From NCBI GenBank assembly GCA_025450095.1, contig JANWID010000321.1, positions 1 to 12,270 of the forward strand: a DNA stretch of 12,270 nt. The letters are read 5' to 3'. Within the stretch, counting starts at the first letter, position 1; the number at the start of each line of letters is the position of its first letter. Below are positions 1 to 6,958 of this stretch, one piece after another. Origin of the DNA: Bacteroidia bacterium. GTDB lineage: Bacteria; Bacteroidota; Bacteroidia; AKYH767-A; OLB10. The position numbers and the translations under genes are program-made. The notes under the pieces were generated by a model. That model saw only the letters and a program-made list of their open reading frames with translations, did not search any database and was not told the origin of the DNA.

Positions 1-1217
1 ATACGGTAAGAAACAATATTCTGCCTGCGGATTTTTTTTATGATGACCCGGTAAATACAGTTATCGAAAATAATAATTACCCGGCAGGCGGAGGATTATC
101 CGACACCAACCCCTGGTACATCAATCCTCAATATGTAAGTGCCATCGATATGCATGCTCAGAATTTCCAGCTGGCCGGTAAAGGAAATTTTCTTCCTAAT
201 GTTTTGTATGATATTGACAGCGTAGTTCGACCGAATCCTCCCACTATCGGCGCAAATGAAATCTGTATTGATGAAGATACTATTTCAGTTTATTGTGGTG
301 ATTCCATTCAGCTTGCATTTTGCGGACTTCCTCCGAATGGTAATTATTCATGGCAGCCAGGAACCGGGTTGAGCGATTCATCCATCGCAAGGCCACTTGC
401 ATCGCCTGGTTACGACATTTGGTACACAATAAATGATTCCATATCAGGTTTTACAGATTCGGTTTTTGTTGATGTAATTCCATTTCAGGTGCAGACGAAT
501 CCCGATACACTGATCCCTTGCGGCTTTAATATTATCCTGAGCGCGACTTATAACTCTGGTGCATCCTATTCATGGAGCCCTGCAACAGGGTTGACTGATT
601 CAACTTCCTACCATACACTTGCCACGCCACTTATAACAACTACGTATATAGTTACTGCAACAGTGCCAGGTTGCACATCAATCGACAGTGTTATCATTAC
701 CGTGGATCCGCTTCCGCAGGCATTTGCGCAATACCAGCCAGTAGGACTTACTGCAAACTTTTTAAATTATTCCACCTGTGCGACATCGTATCTCTGGTAT
801 TTTGGAGATGGTGATTCGTCCGATTTGTTTGAACCATCACACACCTACCCTATCTGCGGAACCTATTTAATTATGATGATCGCATGCAACGCGGCGGGCT
901 GTGATACCATAAGCGGCTATATTTATGTTTGTAATACCGGAATGCAGGAAGTGGAAGAATTTCTTGATTTGAAAATTTATCCCAATCCTACACAGGGGAA
1001 TCTAAGTATCAGTATGGATACGCAACCGGAAAGTAATGAAATAATGCAGATTGAAATAAAGGATCTGCTGGGAAAAACAGTTTATTATAAAGAGGAAAAT
1101 ATTGCGGGACGTTTTGAAAACGAATTTGATTTATCGTACCTGGATAATGGATTGTATTTTTTAACTCTGACCATTGATATACATTCCATCCTGAAAAAAA
1201 TAATTATTCAGAAATAA
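1..1217 (+). CDS. T9SS-secreted beta-helix/Ig/PKD protein, 5' end missing
   Basis: The reading frame is open from base 3, so the gene begins left of the window; the ATG at 150 is internal. About 404 residues are visible. The first ~70 (to about 210) resemble the last turns of a right-handed parallel beta-helix (NPWYINPQY, then an NFQLAGKG-like closing strand). Two Ig-like repeats follow (about 270-479 and 492-707), each with a Y-S-W-x-P-x-TGL-(S/T)-DS core. A PKD domain lies at about 717-935 (YLWYFGDGDSS...HTYPICGTY). A type A T9SS sorting domain closes the protein (969-1214, IYPNPTQG near its start and a ...GLYFLTL... strand near the end). By family knowledge this is an outer-membrane-exported, surface or secreted protein whose C-terminal domain is cleaved by the sortase-like PorU. 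The beta-helix suggests polysaccharide or surface binding, but no catalytic residues can be judged from this fragment. Confidence 0.88.
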   Translation, partial: TVRNNILPADFFYDDPVNTVIENNNYPAGGGLSDTNPWYINPQYVSAIDMHAQNFQLAGKGNFLPNVLYDIDSVVRPNPPTIGANEICIDEDTISVYCGDSIQLAFCGLPPNGNYSWQPGTGLSDSSIARPLASPGYDIWYTINDSISGFTDSVFVDVIPFQVQTNPDTLIPCGFNIILSATYNSGASYSWSPATGLTDSTSYHTLATPLITTTYIVTATVPGCTSIDSVIITVDPLPQAFAQYQPVGLTANFLNYSTCATSYLWYFGDGDSSDLFEPSHTYPICGTYLIMMIACNAAGCDTISGYIYVCNTGMQEVEEFLDLKIYPNPTQGNLSISMDTQPESNEIMQIEIKDLLGKTVYYKEENIAGRFENEFDLSYLDNGLYFLTLTIDIHSILKKIIIQK

Positions 1218-1228
1218 CTGAATTAAAT

Positions 1229-1244
1229 TTTCCACTGGTGGAAA
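1229..1244 (+). terminator. Short hairpin after the secreted-protein stop
   Basis: TTTCCAC (1229-1235), two-base loop, GTGGAAA (1238-1244) lies 11 bases past the stop codon at 1215-1217. The stem is perfect, but it is short and no T-run follows, so termination is only possible. Confidence 0.3.
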
Positions 1245-1245
1245 T

Positions 1246-1488
1246 AACAACGAAGTAAACGCAGAGACAAAGGTTAACCAAGAGCTCTTGTTAAACCAGG
1301 TTATCTTCGTTCCTTGGTTGTAAAAAAACAACAAAGTGAACGTAGTTACAAAGTTGAACCAAGAGTACTTTGTTTAACTTGGTTTACTTCGTCCCTTGGT
1401 TGTAAAAAAAAACAACAAAGTAAACGCAGATACGAAGGTTAACCAAGAGCTCTTTGTTAAACCAGGTTTTCTTCGTTCCCTGGTTGTT
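1246..1488. repeat. Three tandem ~77-bp imperfect palindromes
   Basis: Three units start with AACAAC and end with GGTTGT(T): 1246-1321, 1327-1403 and 1411-1488, spaced 81 and 84 bases apart and joined by A-rich linkers. Each unit is an imperfect inverted repeat around a central GAGCTC (units 1 and 3) or GAGTAC (unit 2). The inner stem (GGTTAACCAAGAG against CTCTTTGTTAAACC in unit 3) is nearly complete and the outer ends AACAAC/GTTGTT also pair. The units differ from each other at scattered bases. No open frame is supported. This array fills most of the gene-free stretch 1218-1528; the rest (1489-1528) is AT-rich leader of the next gene with no clear promoter. Confidence 0.85.
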
Positions 1489-1528
1489 TTACTTTCATGT
1501 GTTTCATATTTTAGTAAAAAAATAACTC

Positions 1529-1948
1529 ATGCCCAAGCCCGCCCCTAAAACAACCGAAAACTCATCCAGCGTTTCCGCATTTATCAAAAAAGTTTCCGAC
1601 GTTCAAAAGCAACAGGATTCCCTTGCCTTGATAGAACTAATGAAAAAAGTCTCCGGCTTTGAACCGAAAATGTGGGGCCCTGCAATAGTTGGATTTGGAA
1701 GTTATCACTATAAATACGAAAGCGGTCATGAAGGTGATGCGCCACTGCTGGCATTCAGTCCGCGCAAAGCGGCTCTCTCCATTTACCTCTGCTCTCAATT
1801 CGATCAGCGGGAGGAGTTATTAAAAAAATTCGGAAAGCATAAATCAAGTAAGGGTTGTATTTATGTCAAAAAACTTTCGGATATCGATATAACCGTCTTT
1901 GAAAAGATGTTAAAGAATTCGCTGAAGTTTTCAAAAACAAAGATGTAA
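1529..1948 (+). CDS. DUF1801 (YdhG-like) domain protein
   Basis: 139 residues, cytoplasmic, with no signal peptide. After a Pro/Lys-rich N-terminus (MPKPAPKTTE) the chain shows the DUF1801 pattern: a helical segment (about 15-45), then MWGPAIVGFGSYHYKY (about 48-63), PLLAFSPRKAALSIYL (about 72-87) and a C-terminal part with KHKSSKGCIYVKKLSDID followed by a final helix. Length is typical for the family. The family has no established biochemical function; it is a small alpha/beta protein often encoded alone. The ATG is preceded by an A-rich stretch instead of a Shine-Dalgarno sequence, usual in this phylum. The gene stands alone between two repeat elements, and its stop codon TAA (1946-1948) is itself part of the left arm of the following hairpin repeat. 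Confidence 0.85.
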   Translation: MPKPAPKTTENSSSVSAFIKKVSDVQKQQDSLALIELMKKVSGFEPKMWGPAIVGFGSYHYKYESGHEGDAPLLAFSPRKAALSIYLCSQFDQREELLKKFGKHKSSKGCIYVKKLSDIDITVFEKMLKNSLKFSKTKM

Positions 1949-2059
1949 CGAATTTACGAATGAATACGAATCTACGAATTACGAATAAACCAATTGGGGT
2001 GAAACCCATTCGTAACATTCGTAGATTCGTAGGGCGAAGCCCATTCGTATATTCGTTAC
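1945..2059. repeat. TACGAAT-based 115-bp hairpin element
   Basis: The left part (1945-1987) is a run of TACGAAT/ACGAAT words beginning GTAACGAAT; the right part (to 2059) is a run of ATTCGTA words ending ATTCGTTAC, the exact complement of the left end. Two small hairpins with the same GAA loop are nested in it: GGGT-GAA-ACCC (1997-2007) and GGGC-GAA-GCCC (2032-2042), each followed by ATTCGTA. RNA read in either direction would fold. The element starts inside the stop codon of the DUF1801 gene and could act as its terminator or RNA stabiliser, which is inference. Confidence 0.8.
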
Positions 2060-2160
2060 ACTGAGGACTATTTTCCACAAATTTTTTATCTATACCCCGT
2101 TAAATGCCATTTTCCGTCATTGGCATGATTGTTTGAAATAACATGGCGTAATTATTCATG

Positions 2161-2193
2161 TAGTCATGGTGAGCGGAGCCGAACCATGACGTT
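2161..2193. repeat. 33-bp dispersed dyad repeat, copy 1
   Basis: GTCATGGT (2163-2170) pairs with ACCATGAC (2183-2190) across a 12-base loop. The whole 33-base stretch recurs at 11694-11726 with a single C/T difference in the loop (2179 versus 11712). It sits 8 bases before the start codon of the DUF3606 gene, so it would form part of that gene's leader if transcription starts upstream of it. Confidence 0.85.
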
Positions 2194-2201
2194 GAAGTAA
2201 A

Positions 2202-2384
2202 ATGGAAGAAATAGAACATAACAGCAAAAAAGATATGGACCGGATTTCATTAAAGGAGGACTGGGAAATTTCGTGGTGGACACAAAGCTTCGGAGTTTCA
2301 AAAGAACAATTGGAAGAAGCTGTCCGTAAAGTCGGTGATAATGTTGAAAAAGTACGTGAGTATTTTTCAAAGAGGAATCAATAA
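2202..2384 (+). CDS. DUF3606 domain protein
   Basis: 60 residues. The centre reads ISLKEDWEISWWTQSFGVS followed by KEQLEEAVRKVG, the core of DUF3606: a short strand, a W-(E/x)-I-x-W-W-T helix, a GVS turn and a second helix E-x-L-x-E-A-V-x-K-V-G. This fold probably binds nucleic acid or protein as a small helix-turn-helix-like unit, but no function is established for the family. It is the usual length for the family and entirely cytoplasmic. An overlapping frame on the opposite strand (2164-2388) lacks recognisable features. The dispersed dyad repeat is immediately upstream, so the leader RNA may be structured. Confidence 0.85.
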   Translation: MEEIEHNSKKDMDRISLKEDWEISWWTQSFGVSKEQLEEAVRKVGDNVEKVREYFSKRNQ

Positions 2385-2452
2385 CCAATCATAAACGCAC
2401 CTGCAAATTATATTTTCTTTTGAGCTACCTAACTTTTTAAAAATTGATTATC

Positions 2453-2713
2453 ATGATTCATGTTAGCTTTAAATTTGAAGTAAGAATACTGCCCATGCTC
2501 GCAGTAGAAATCGAAAAAAGCATTAACGGATGCCTGATGAATAACCAGCAAAGTGATCATTCACTGGATGCAATTATCAGCATCGAATACCGTGGTCACG
2601 GTAGTGTTTGGTTTGATATACCATTGATCCTGCCATTGGAATTAATCCATCATATCATCAATATCGTTTTCGCTGAATTCCGGAACAGGCAGTTGATGCC
2701 TGGTGTGAATTAA
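2453..2713 (+). CDS. Conserved-looking small protein of unknown function
   Basis: 86 residues from the ATG at 2453; a TTG at 2444 in the same frame would add three residues (M-I-I) and is less likely. I do not recognise a family. The sequence alternates beta-like segments (HVSFKFEVRILP, AIISIEYRGHGSVWFDIPLI) with a C-terminal amphipathic helix (about 64-80, LIHHIINIVFAEFRNRQL). It has no signal peptide or transmembrane segment, and an even codon pattern. It follows the DUF3606 gene by 68 bases on the same strand and could be co-transcribed with it. A downstream inverted repeat separates it from the convergent M4 peptidase gene. It is probably a real gene because the frame is intact and the composition is protein-like. 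Confidence 0.6.
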   Translation: MIHVSFKFEVRILPMLAVEIEKSINGCLMNNQQSDHSLDAIISIEYRGHGSVWFDIPLILPLELIHHIINIVFAEFRNRQLMPGVN

Positions 2714-2721
2714 AAAAGGAA

Positions 2722-2812
2722 CGCGGATTTAACGGATTTAACGGAAAAATCGCGGATTTACTCTCTTAAAAGAATAAATCTGCGTAAATCCGCCTAATCC
2801 GTCAAATCCGCG
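2722..2812. repeat. CGCGGATTT inverted repeat between convergent genes
   Basis: The left arm 2722-2760 (CGCGGATTTAACGG... ending CGCGGATTTA) pairs with the right arm 2775-2812 (TAAATCTGCG... ending AAATCCGCG) with a few mismatches and a 14-base loop. Each arm also contains two or three direct copies of a CGGATTTa word. Its place between the plus-strand gene ending at 2713 and the minus-strand gene ending at 2826 suits a bidirectional terminator, but it lacks a classical T-run and reads more like a dispersed repeat. Confidence 0.75.
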
Positions 2813-2825
2813 ATCCCGGTTTGGA

Positions 2826-5800
2826 TTATTGCTTAACTATTTTCTGAACAAACCTACCGCTCTCACCGGTGATCACCAATTCATATACACTCGGAGCGAA
2901 GGAAGCGGGAATTGAAATTTCCTGGCCGGAAATGGCACCTGAAATTTCTCGCACACTCACCGACTGACCCAGTGTATTGTTCAACCGGATCTCAACACGC
3001 TGGCTTGCGAATTGATCCCCGAGTTTCAGAATTAATACATCACGAACCGGGTTGGGATAGGTAATGGTTGGATGTGCCGACGCATCAGCAAGTCCGACAG
3101 ATGTAACTACAATAGTCTGGAAAGTAGTATCGCTACAGGTACCATCGTTAACGATCAGCACTACATTGTAAGTTCCATTAGCAGTGTATGTGTGTACCGG
3201 GTTTTGCAGTGGGGATGTATTACCATCATCAAAATCCCAGAACCAGCTTAACGATCCTGTGGAAAGATCCGTAAATGTGTATGTAACGCCAACAACTGTA
3301 AAGCTGTAGTCAGCAATAACGTTTGCAACATCAACTGTTACCGGCGTACGCGCACTTACACAGGGAGGTTCCTGCAATTCCCAATCATAGAAGTAATAAT
3401 AATATCCGGGTGCACCGGCATTTGTTCCGGTAATGGAAACCAAACCGGCCAGGGTATATGGAAACATAGCACCACTGTTGTTACGGAACAGGTCCACCAA
3501 ACCTTCACATCCCAGTTCCATGTTATTTCCAACAGGTAAATCAAAATCAAGTGTAACACGACTTGGACCATCCGGAATGTTCACGGTAACGGAATTAATT
3601 TGAATACCGTTTTCATCAATAAGCGTTATGGTACGCATTCCAGCTCCCTGTGCGTAAACTTTCACAGAAACCAGCTTCACCGGACTGTAACAGTTAAAGA
3701 TCAGGTCGTGGTAATTGTTATTGTTAAAAATAGTACCACCACCAAAAGTGCTGTCATGCGGATCTGCATACTGCAATGCAGGGTAGATATCACTTTCAAC
3801 ATAGTACGTAGTGGTAGCAGTAAGTATAGGCGTTGTAAAACTACCGCCAGTGTAAACAGGAACACCTCCTGTGGGAGTAGCGAACCATACCAGTGAATCA
3901 ACTCCTGTTGCAACTAGTGAAGCCGAAGTGTTCGGACAAATAGACACATTGGAAGATGAAGGTGCAGAAGGAATGTTTATGGTGATATACGAAACAATGG
4001 AATCCATGCTGGAACCAAAACCGTTCGTAGCGGTTAACGTTACCGTATATACGCCGCTTGTAGTGTAGGTGTACGAAGGGTTTTGTAATATTGATGTATT
4101 ACCGTCACCGAAATCCCAGAGCCATCCGGTGGGACCGTTCAGACTCAGATCGGTGAACTGTATCACCCCGCTGCAACTCACGGTAGTGCTGGCAATAAAG
4201 TTTGCTGTAGGCGCCACATTCGAAAGCTGGCACTGCCAGTTGAATGCAAAACCGGCTTCTGTAACAAAAACATCGGAAGTCTGCACAACGGTGATGGAAG
4301 ATCCGGTTGAAGAAACAGTTCCTCCATTGGGTAATCCGAAACCGGAATACTGACCAATCAGCGGGCTGGCTGCAGAAGGTCCGTCATAAATATACAGGTA
4401 ATCAAAACCTGCCTCCATCGCAAATTGAGTAAATGTAAGTGTAACGGTACTGGCGCCTAAAGGTGCTATAGTGATCGTACTGGTTTCACTGTCTCCATAA
4501 TTCGCGTTGGGACCCCCGGTATCAAATATCTGCCCGGCGCATGAAGTTTGAGTCTGGTTACTACCATTCGTTAAAATCACGATACAGGGATTTGCCGTAT
4601 CGACATCGATATATGCAACTTTTAAAATAGAATCAATTCCGCAAGCACCGCCATCGGCAATCAGTTTCACATCATAGGTTCCATAATTTGCATAGGTATG
4701 TGTTGGAGCGGTTAATGTGCTTGTGGTACCATCACCGAAATCCCAGATATATGTTCCGCCGTTATTGGTAAGATTGGTGAAATCCACTTCAGCAGGAATC
4801 TGGCAGTATGAAGTTTGTGGTGCAGAAAAATCGCTGACCACACCAAAAATAAACGCGTTTCCAACTCCTACTGCATGCCATGCGTTAGTAACCTGCATAA
4901 CGGGATTGGTACATGCGCCATAAAGATCGGCAGCTGACTGGATAGTATAGTAGCGGGCATCCGCATAATTAGCGTCCGGGAACATATACACCGACCAGGC
5001 ATGGTATAATATTGCTGCAGCAGTATCAATTCCTATTTCCCCAACGTTATACACATCGTTCAGATCATTGGTACCGCTACCACCTTCGCTAACCAGGTAA
5101 AACCAGAAATTCAATACACCACTGTTGTTGTGAACTTCGTTGGGTGCATTCCAGAAAGTTCCACCGTAACAATCAGGATTCTGGAACTGATTCGGATCAG
5201 CCATATTCCGGAAAGGTGTTCCTCCTATTTCATCACCGATAAACCAGTTGATAGTTGCAGGTTGCTTTCCGTAATAACGGATGGCATTCCCAATACAATC
5301 GCTGAAGCCTTCATTGAGTGCTCCCGATTCATCTGCATAAACAAGGTTACAGGTATTCTCAGTGATGCCATGCGAAATTTCGTGACCGGTAATTTCAAGT
5401 GACGTGAGTGGTGTATAACCTCCGCCACCATCGCCGTAAGTCATAGAAGTTCCATCCCAGAACGCATTGGTAAAACCAACATCGTAATGCACATAGCTTA
5501 ATAACTTCTGTCCATTATTGTCGAGGCTGTTCCGGTTGAATCGTGTCAGGTAAAAATCATAAGTCATTTCAGCTCCCCAATGAGCATCGGAGGCATATTC
5601 ATCCTGTTGTGGATTGACATTATCCCAAAAATTATCGGTATCAGTGAAATCGGTATTTACATAATTGGTGCTCTGCTGGAGATTATAAGTTTCCACACCC
5701 AATCCGCGAGAACCATCGCGCAAGCGATATGTTGTGGCGTTAACACTGTCGGTAATCATGTTACGTGTGCCACTGTAAGCTGTAACTGCAGTTGCAGGAA

Positions 5801-6512
5801 CATCAGTATCGTGAATACGGTTGAGCTTATAAATTACATCACCGGTAACAGCGTCAACAAAAACATAATTACGACTGAGCGGAACCTGTGCGTAGATATC
5901 GAATTTATAACAGAGGCGGAATTTATCAGAACGATAATCGCCATTCAATGGTGCATAAGCAAGAGTTGCTTTCGGATACCACGAAGCCGAGGGATCATGC
6001 TGCACTTCCTTCAGGTGATTTTCCCAGGAAGGAATTTGCCAACGATACGTTTGTGCGTTGATATGATTCAAAGCAGCCTGCAGGGCAGCTTCTTTTTGCA
6101 TTGCAGCAACTGGTGTGGCAGAAATTTTATCGTACAGTCTTCCATTCACCGACATCACATAGCCCTGATTCACATGCACCAGGTACATGGATCCTTCAAC
6201 AGGAATACCATTGATGGTTTGGCGATAACGGTAATGCTGCATTCCAACGGCATCTGTTTCAGAATTGATCAGTGAAAAACCATAGTTTGCCGGCAACCGG
6301 AGCGCACTATGTGCCCATTTTTCAAATTGTGCTAATGGAATTTCTAATCCCGCCCGGAACTTAACAAATTCCGGAACAGATGATTTTCCCGAATAACGGA
6401 TTAATTCTGCACCCTGGATAGTTTTGTTGGCTTCAGCACCTTTAATTTCCCGTGCCTGTGATGGGAAATAAACAGATAATAAGGCAATGATGAAAATTGT
6501 AAATTTTTTCAT
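2826..6512 (-). CDS. M4 (thermolysin-like) metallopeptidase with PKD, CUB, Ig and T9SS domains
   Basis: 1228 residues; a secreted zinc endopeptidase by family knowledge. In order: signal peptide 1-20; propeptide (FTP-like about 55-115, PepSY-like about 135-230); M4 catalytic domain about 240-553. Zinc site: HEISH with H377, E378 and H381, third ligand E401 in SGALNEGFSD, and the transition-state histidine H461 in VHNNSG; all are present, so it should be active. Accessory domains: PKD 1 about 562-637 (IWDFGDG at 589), CUB about 643-761 (DYLYIYDG), PKD 2 about 768-846 (LWDFGDG), Ig-like about 850-907, an unassigned beta domain about 908-1052 ending YDWELQEPPC, PKD 3 about 1065-1138 (FWDFDDG), and a type A T9SS sorting domain about 1148-1228 (ITYPNPVRD). 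The ATG fits a classical signal peptide start. It probably degrades extracellular protein; the PKD and CUB modules likely bind substrate or surface. It is the last minus-strand gene, well separated from floA, so probably a single transcription unit. Confidence 0.96.
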   Translation of the reverse strand: MKKFTIFIIALLSVYFPSQAREIKGAEANKTIQGAELIRYSGKSSVPEFVKFRAGLEIPLAQFEKWAHSALRLPANYGFSLINSETDAVGMQHYRYRQTINGIPVEGSMYLVHVNQGYVMSVNGRLYDKISATPVAAMQKEAALQAALNHINAQTYRWQIPSWENHLKEVQHDPSASWYPKATLAYAPLNGDYRSDKFRLCYKFDIYAQVPLSRNYVFVDAVTGDVIYKLNRIHDTDVPATAVTAYSGTRNMITDSVNATTYRLRDGSRGLGVETYNLQQSTNYVNTDFTDTDNFWDNVNPQQDEYASDAHWGAEMTYDFYLTRFNRNSLDNNGQKLLSYVHYDVGFTNAFWDGTSMTYGDGGGGYTPLTSLEITGHEISHGITENTCNLVYADESGALNEGFSDCIGNAIRYYGKQPATINWFIGDEIGGTPFRNMADPNQFQNPDCYGGTFWNAPNEVHNNSGVLNFWFYLVSEGGSGTNDLNDVYNVGEIGIDTAAAILYHAWSVYMFPDANYADARYYTIQSAADLYGACTNPVMQVTNAWHAVGVGNAFIFGVVSDFSAPQTSYCQIPAEVDFTNLTNNGGTYIWDFGDGTTSTLTAPTHTYANYGTYDVKLIADGGACGIDSILKVAYIDVDTANPCIVILTNGSNQTQTSCAGQIFDTGGPNANYGDSETSTITIAPLGASTVTLTFTQFAMEAGFDYLYIYDGPSAASPLIGQYSGFGLPNGGTVSSTGSSITVVQTSDVFVTEAGFAFNWQCQLSNVAPTANFIASTTVSCSGVIQFTDLSLNGPTGWLWDFGDGNTSILQNPSYTYTTSGVYTVTLTATNGFGSSMDSIVSYITINIPSAPSSSNVSICPNTSASLVATGVDSLVWFATPTGGVPVYTGGSFTTPILTATTTYYVESDIYPALQYADPHDSTFGGGTIFNNNNYHDLIFNCYSPVKLVSVKVYAQGAGMRTITLIDENGIQINSVTVNIPDGPSRVTLDFDLPVGNNMELGCEGLVDLFRNNSGAMFPYTLAGLVSITGTNAGAPGYYYYFYDWELQEPPCVSARTPVTVDVANVIADYSFTVVGVTYTFTDLSTGSLSWFWDFDDGNTSPLQNPVHTYTANGTYNVVLIVNDGTCSDTTFQTIVVTSVGLADASAHPTITYPNPVRDVLILKLGDQFASQRVEIRLNNTLGQSVSVREISGAISGQEISIPASFAPSVYELVITGESGRFVQKIVKQ

Positions 6513-6545
6513 GAATGTTTAATTAAGTTTTGAGGTAATTGTAAG

Positions 6546-6581
6546 ACGTGAGAAGTGCAGAAATCTGTTGCACCGTCACGT
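6546..6581 (-). other. Nested hairpin in the peptidase leader
   Basis: ACGTGA (6546-6551) pairs with TCACGT (6576-6581) and, inside, GTGCA (6555-6559) pairs with TGCAC (6569-6573) around a 9-base loop, leaving a small 3/2 internal loop. It lies 34 to 69 bases upstream of the M4 peptidase start and would be in its 5' untranslated RNA if the upstream promoter candidate is right. It could be an operator or an RNA element. Confidence 0.4.
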
Positions 6582-6625
6582 ATCGTATTCGGCGAACAAA
6601 TCAATTTGAGAAGGTTAATGAATCA

Positions 6626-6658
6626 TAAATGTATAAAAATTCTCCTAAACCCTGCAAA
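6626..6658 (-). promoter_or_regulatory. Candidate promoter of the M4 peptidase gene
   Basis: Read on the minus strand: TTTG (6658-6655), a 21-base spacer, then TACATTTA (6633-6626), one mismatch from the Bacteroidota -7 box TAnnTTTG. The spacing lies within the known range of roughly 17-23 bases. It would give a leader of about 110 bases. No better match is seen between 6513 and 6700. Confidence 0.35.
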
Positions 6659-6746
6659 TAGTCTCATTAATAAGGGTTTGAGTTAAAAAAATCCTGAGAA
6701 AACGGGGAAAAGGTCAATACCTTGAAGGATTCTGGTCGCGGCGAAA

Positions 6747-6814
6747 CGGATGGGTACGGATTACAGATTCAAATCGACGCGGAGCGGATGTACGGATTAC
6801 GGATTAAGGTCGAC
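6747..6814. repeat. Degenerate direct repeat, CGGATG...TCGAC
   Basis: 6747-6778 and 6785-6814 are similar 30-32-base words: both begin CGGATG, contain TACGGATTAC and end TCGAC. The internal CGGATTA word is itself doubled in the second copy. This is part of the gene-free stretch 6513-6958; 6660-6746 shows nothing recognisable. Confidence 0.55.
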
Positions 6815-6834
6815 ATTGAAACGGGTAATTATCG

Positions 6835-6859
6835 TACGGACGCCATGCTGGCGTCCGTA
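6835..6859. repeat. GGACGCCA palindrome, copy 1
   Basis: A perfect 11-bp stem TACGGACGCCA (6835-6845) with TGC loop and TGGCGTCCGTA (6849-6859). The core GGACGCCA-TGC-TGGCGTCC occurs again at 6895-6913 and, inverted, at 6929-6945. Confidence 0.85.
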
Positions 6860-6883
6860 AAGTAAACAACACGGAATCGGATG

Positions 6884-6957
6884 TTTTAGTGTATGGACGC
6901 CATGCTGGCGTCCGATATGCAGAGTGCTGACGCCAGCATGGCGTCCGTACACTAAAA
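6884..6957. repeat. 29-bp-armed inverted repeat built from two GGACGCCA palindromes
   Basis: The left arm 6884-6912 starts TTTTAGTGTA and ends TGGCGTC; the right arm 6929-6957 is its reverse complement except one position (T6894 against G6947, which can wobble). The loop is 16 bases (6913-6928). Each arm contains a complete small palindrome (GGACGCCA-TGC-TGGCGTCC, 6895-6913, and its inverse at 6929-6945), so it can fold either as one long hairpin or as two short ones. The right arm ends one base before the stop codon of floA (6959-6961). It is probably the 3' end structure of the floA transcript. Confidence 0.85.
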
Positions 6958-6958
6958 A

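Noticed and set aside
1246..1488. CRISPR array
   Set aside because: Units are palindromic along their whole length and separated only by short A-rich linkers; there are no unique spacers and no cas genes nearby.
1866..2078. Minus-strand frame of 70 residues
   Set aside because: It overlaps the DUF1801 gene and the TACGAAT hairpin; repeated FIRKF-like words reflect the DNA repeat.
2164..2388. Minus-strand frame of 74 residues over the DUF3606 gene
   Set aside because: The plus strand encodes a recognised domain; the minus frame starts and ends in repeat or intergenic DNA.
5580..6275. 231-residue plus-strand frame antisense to the M4 peptidase
   Set aside because: The opposite strand encodes the signal-proximal propeptide and catalytic start with clear motifs; the antisense product has no recognisable pattern and is a codon-bias shadow.
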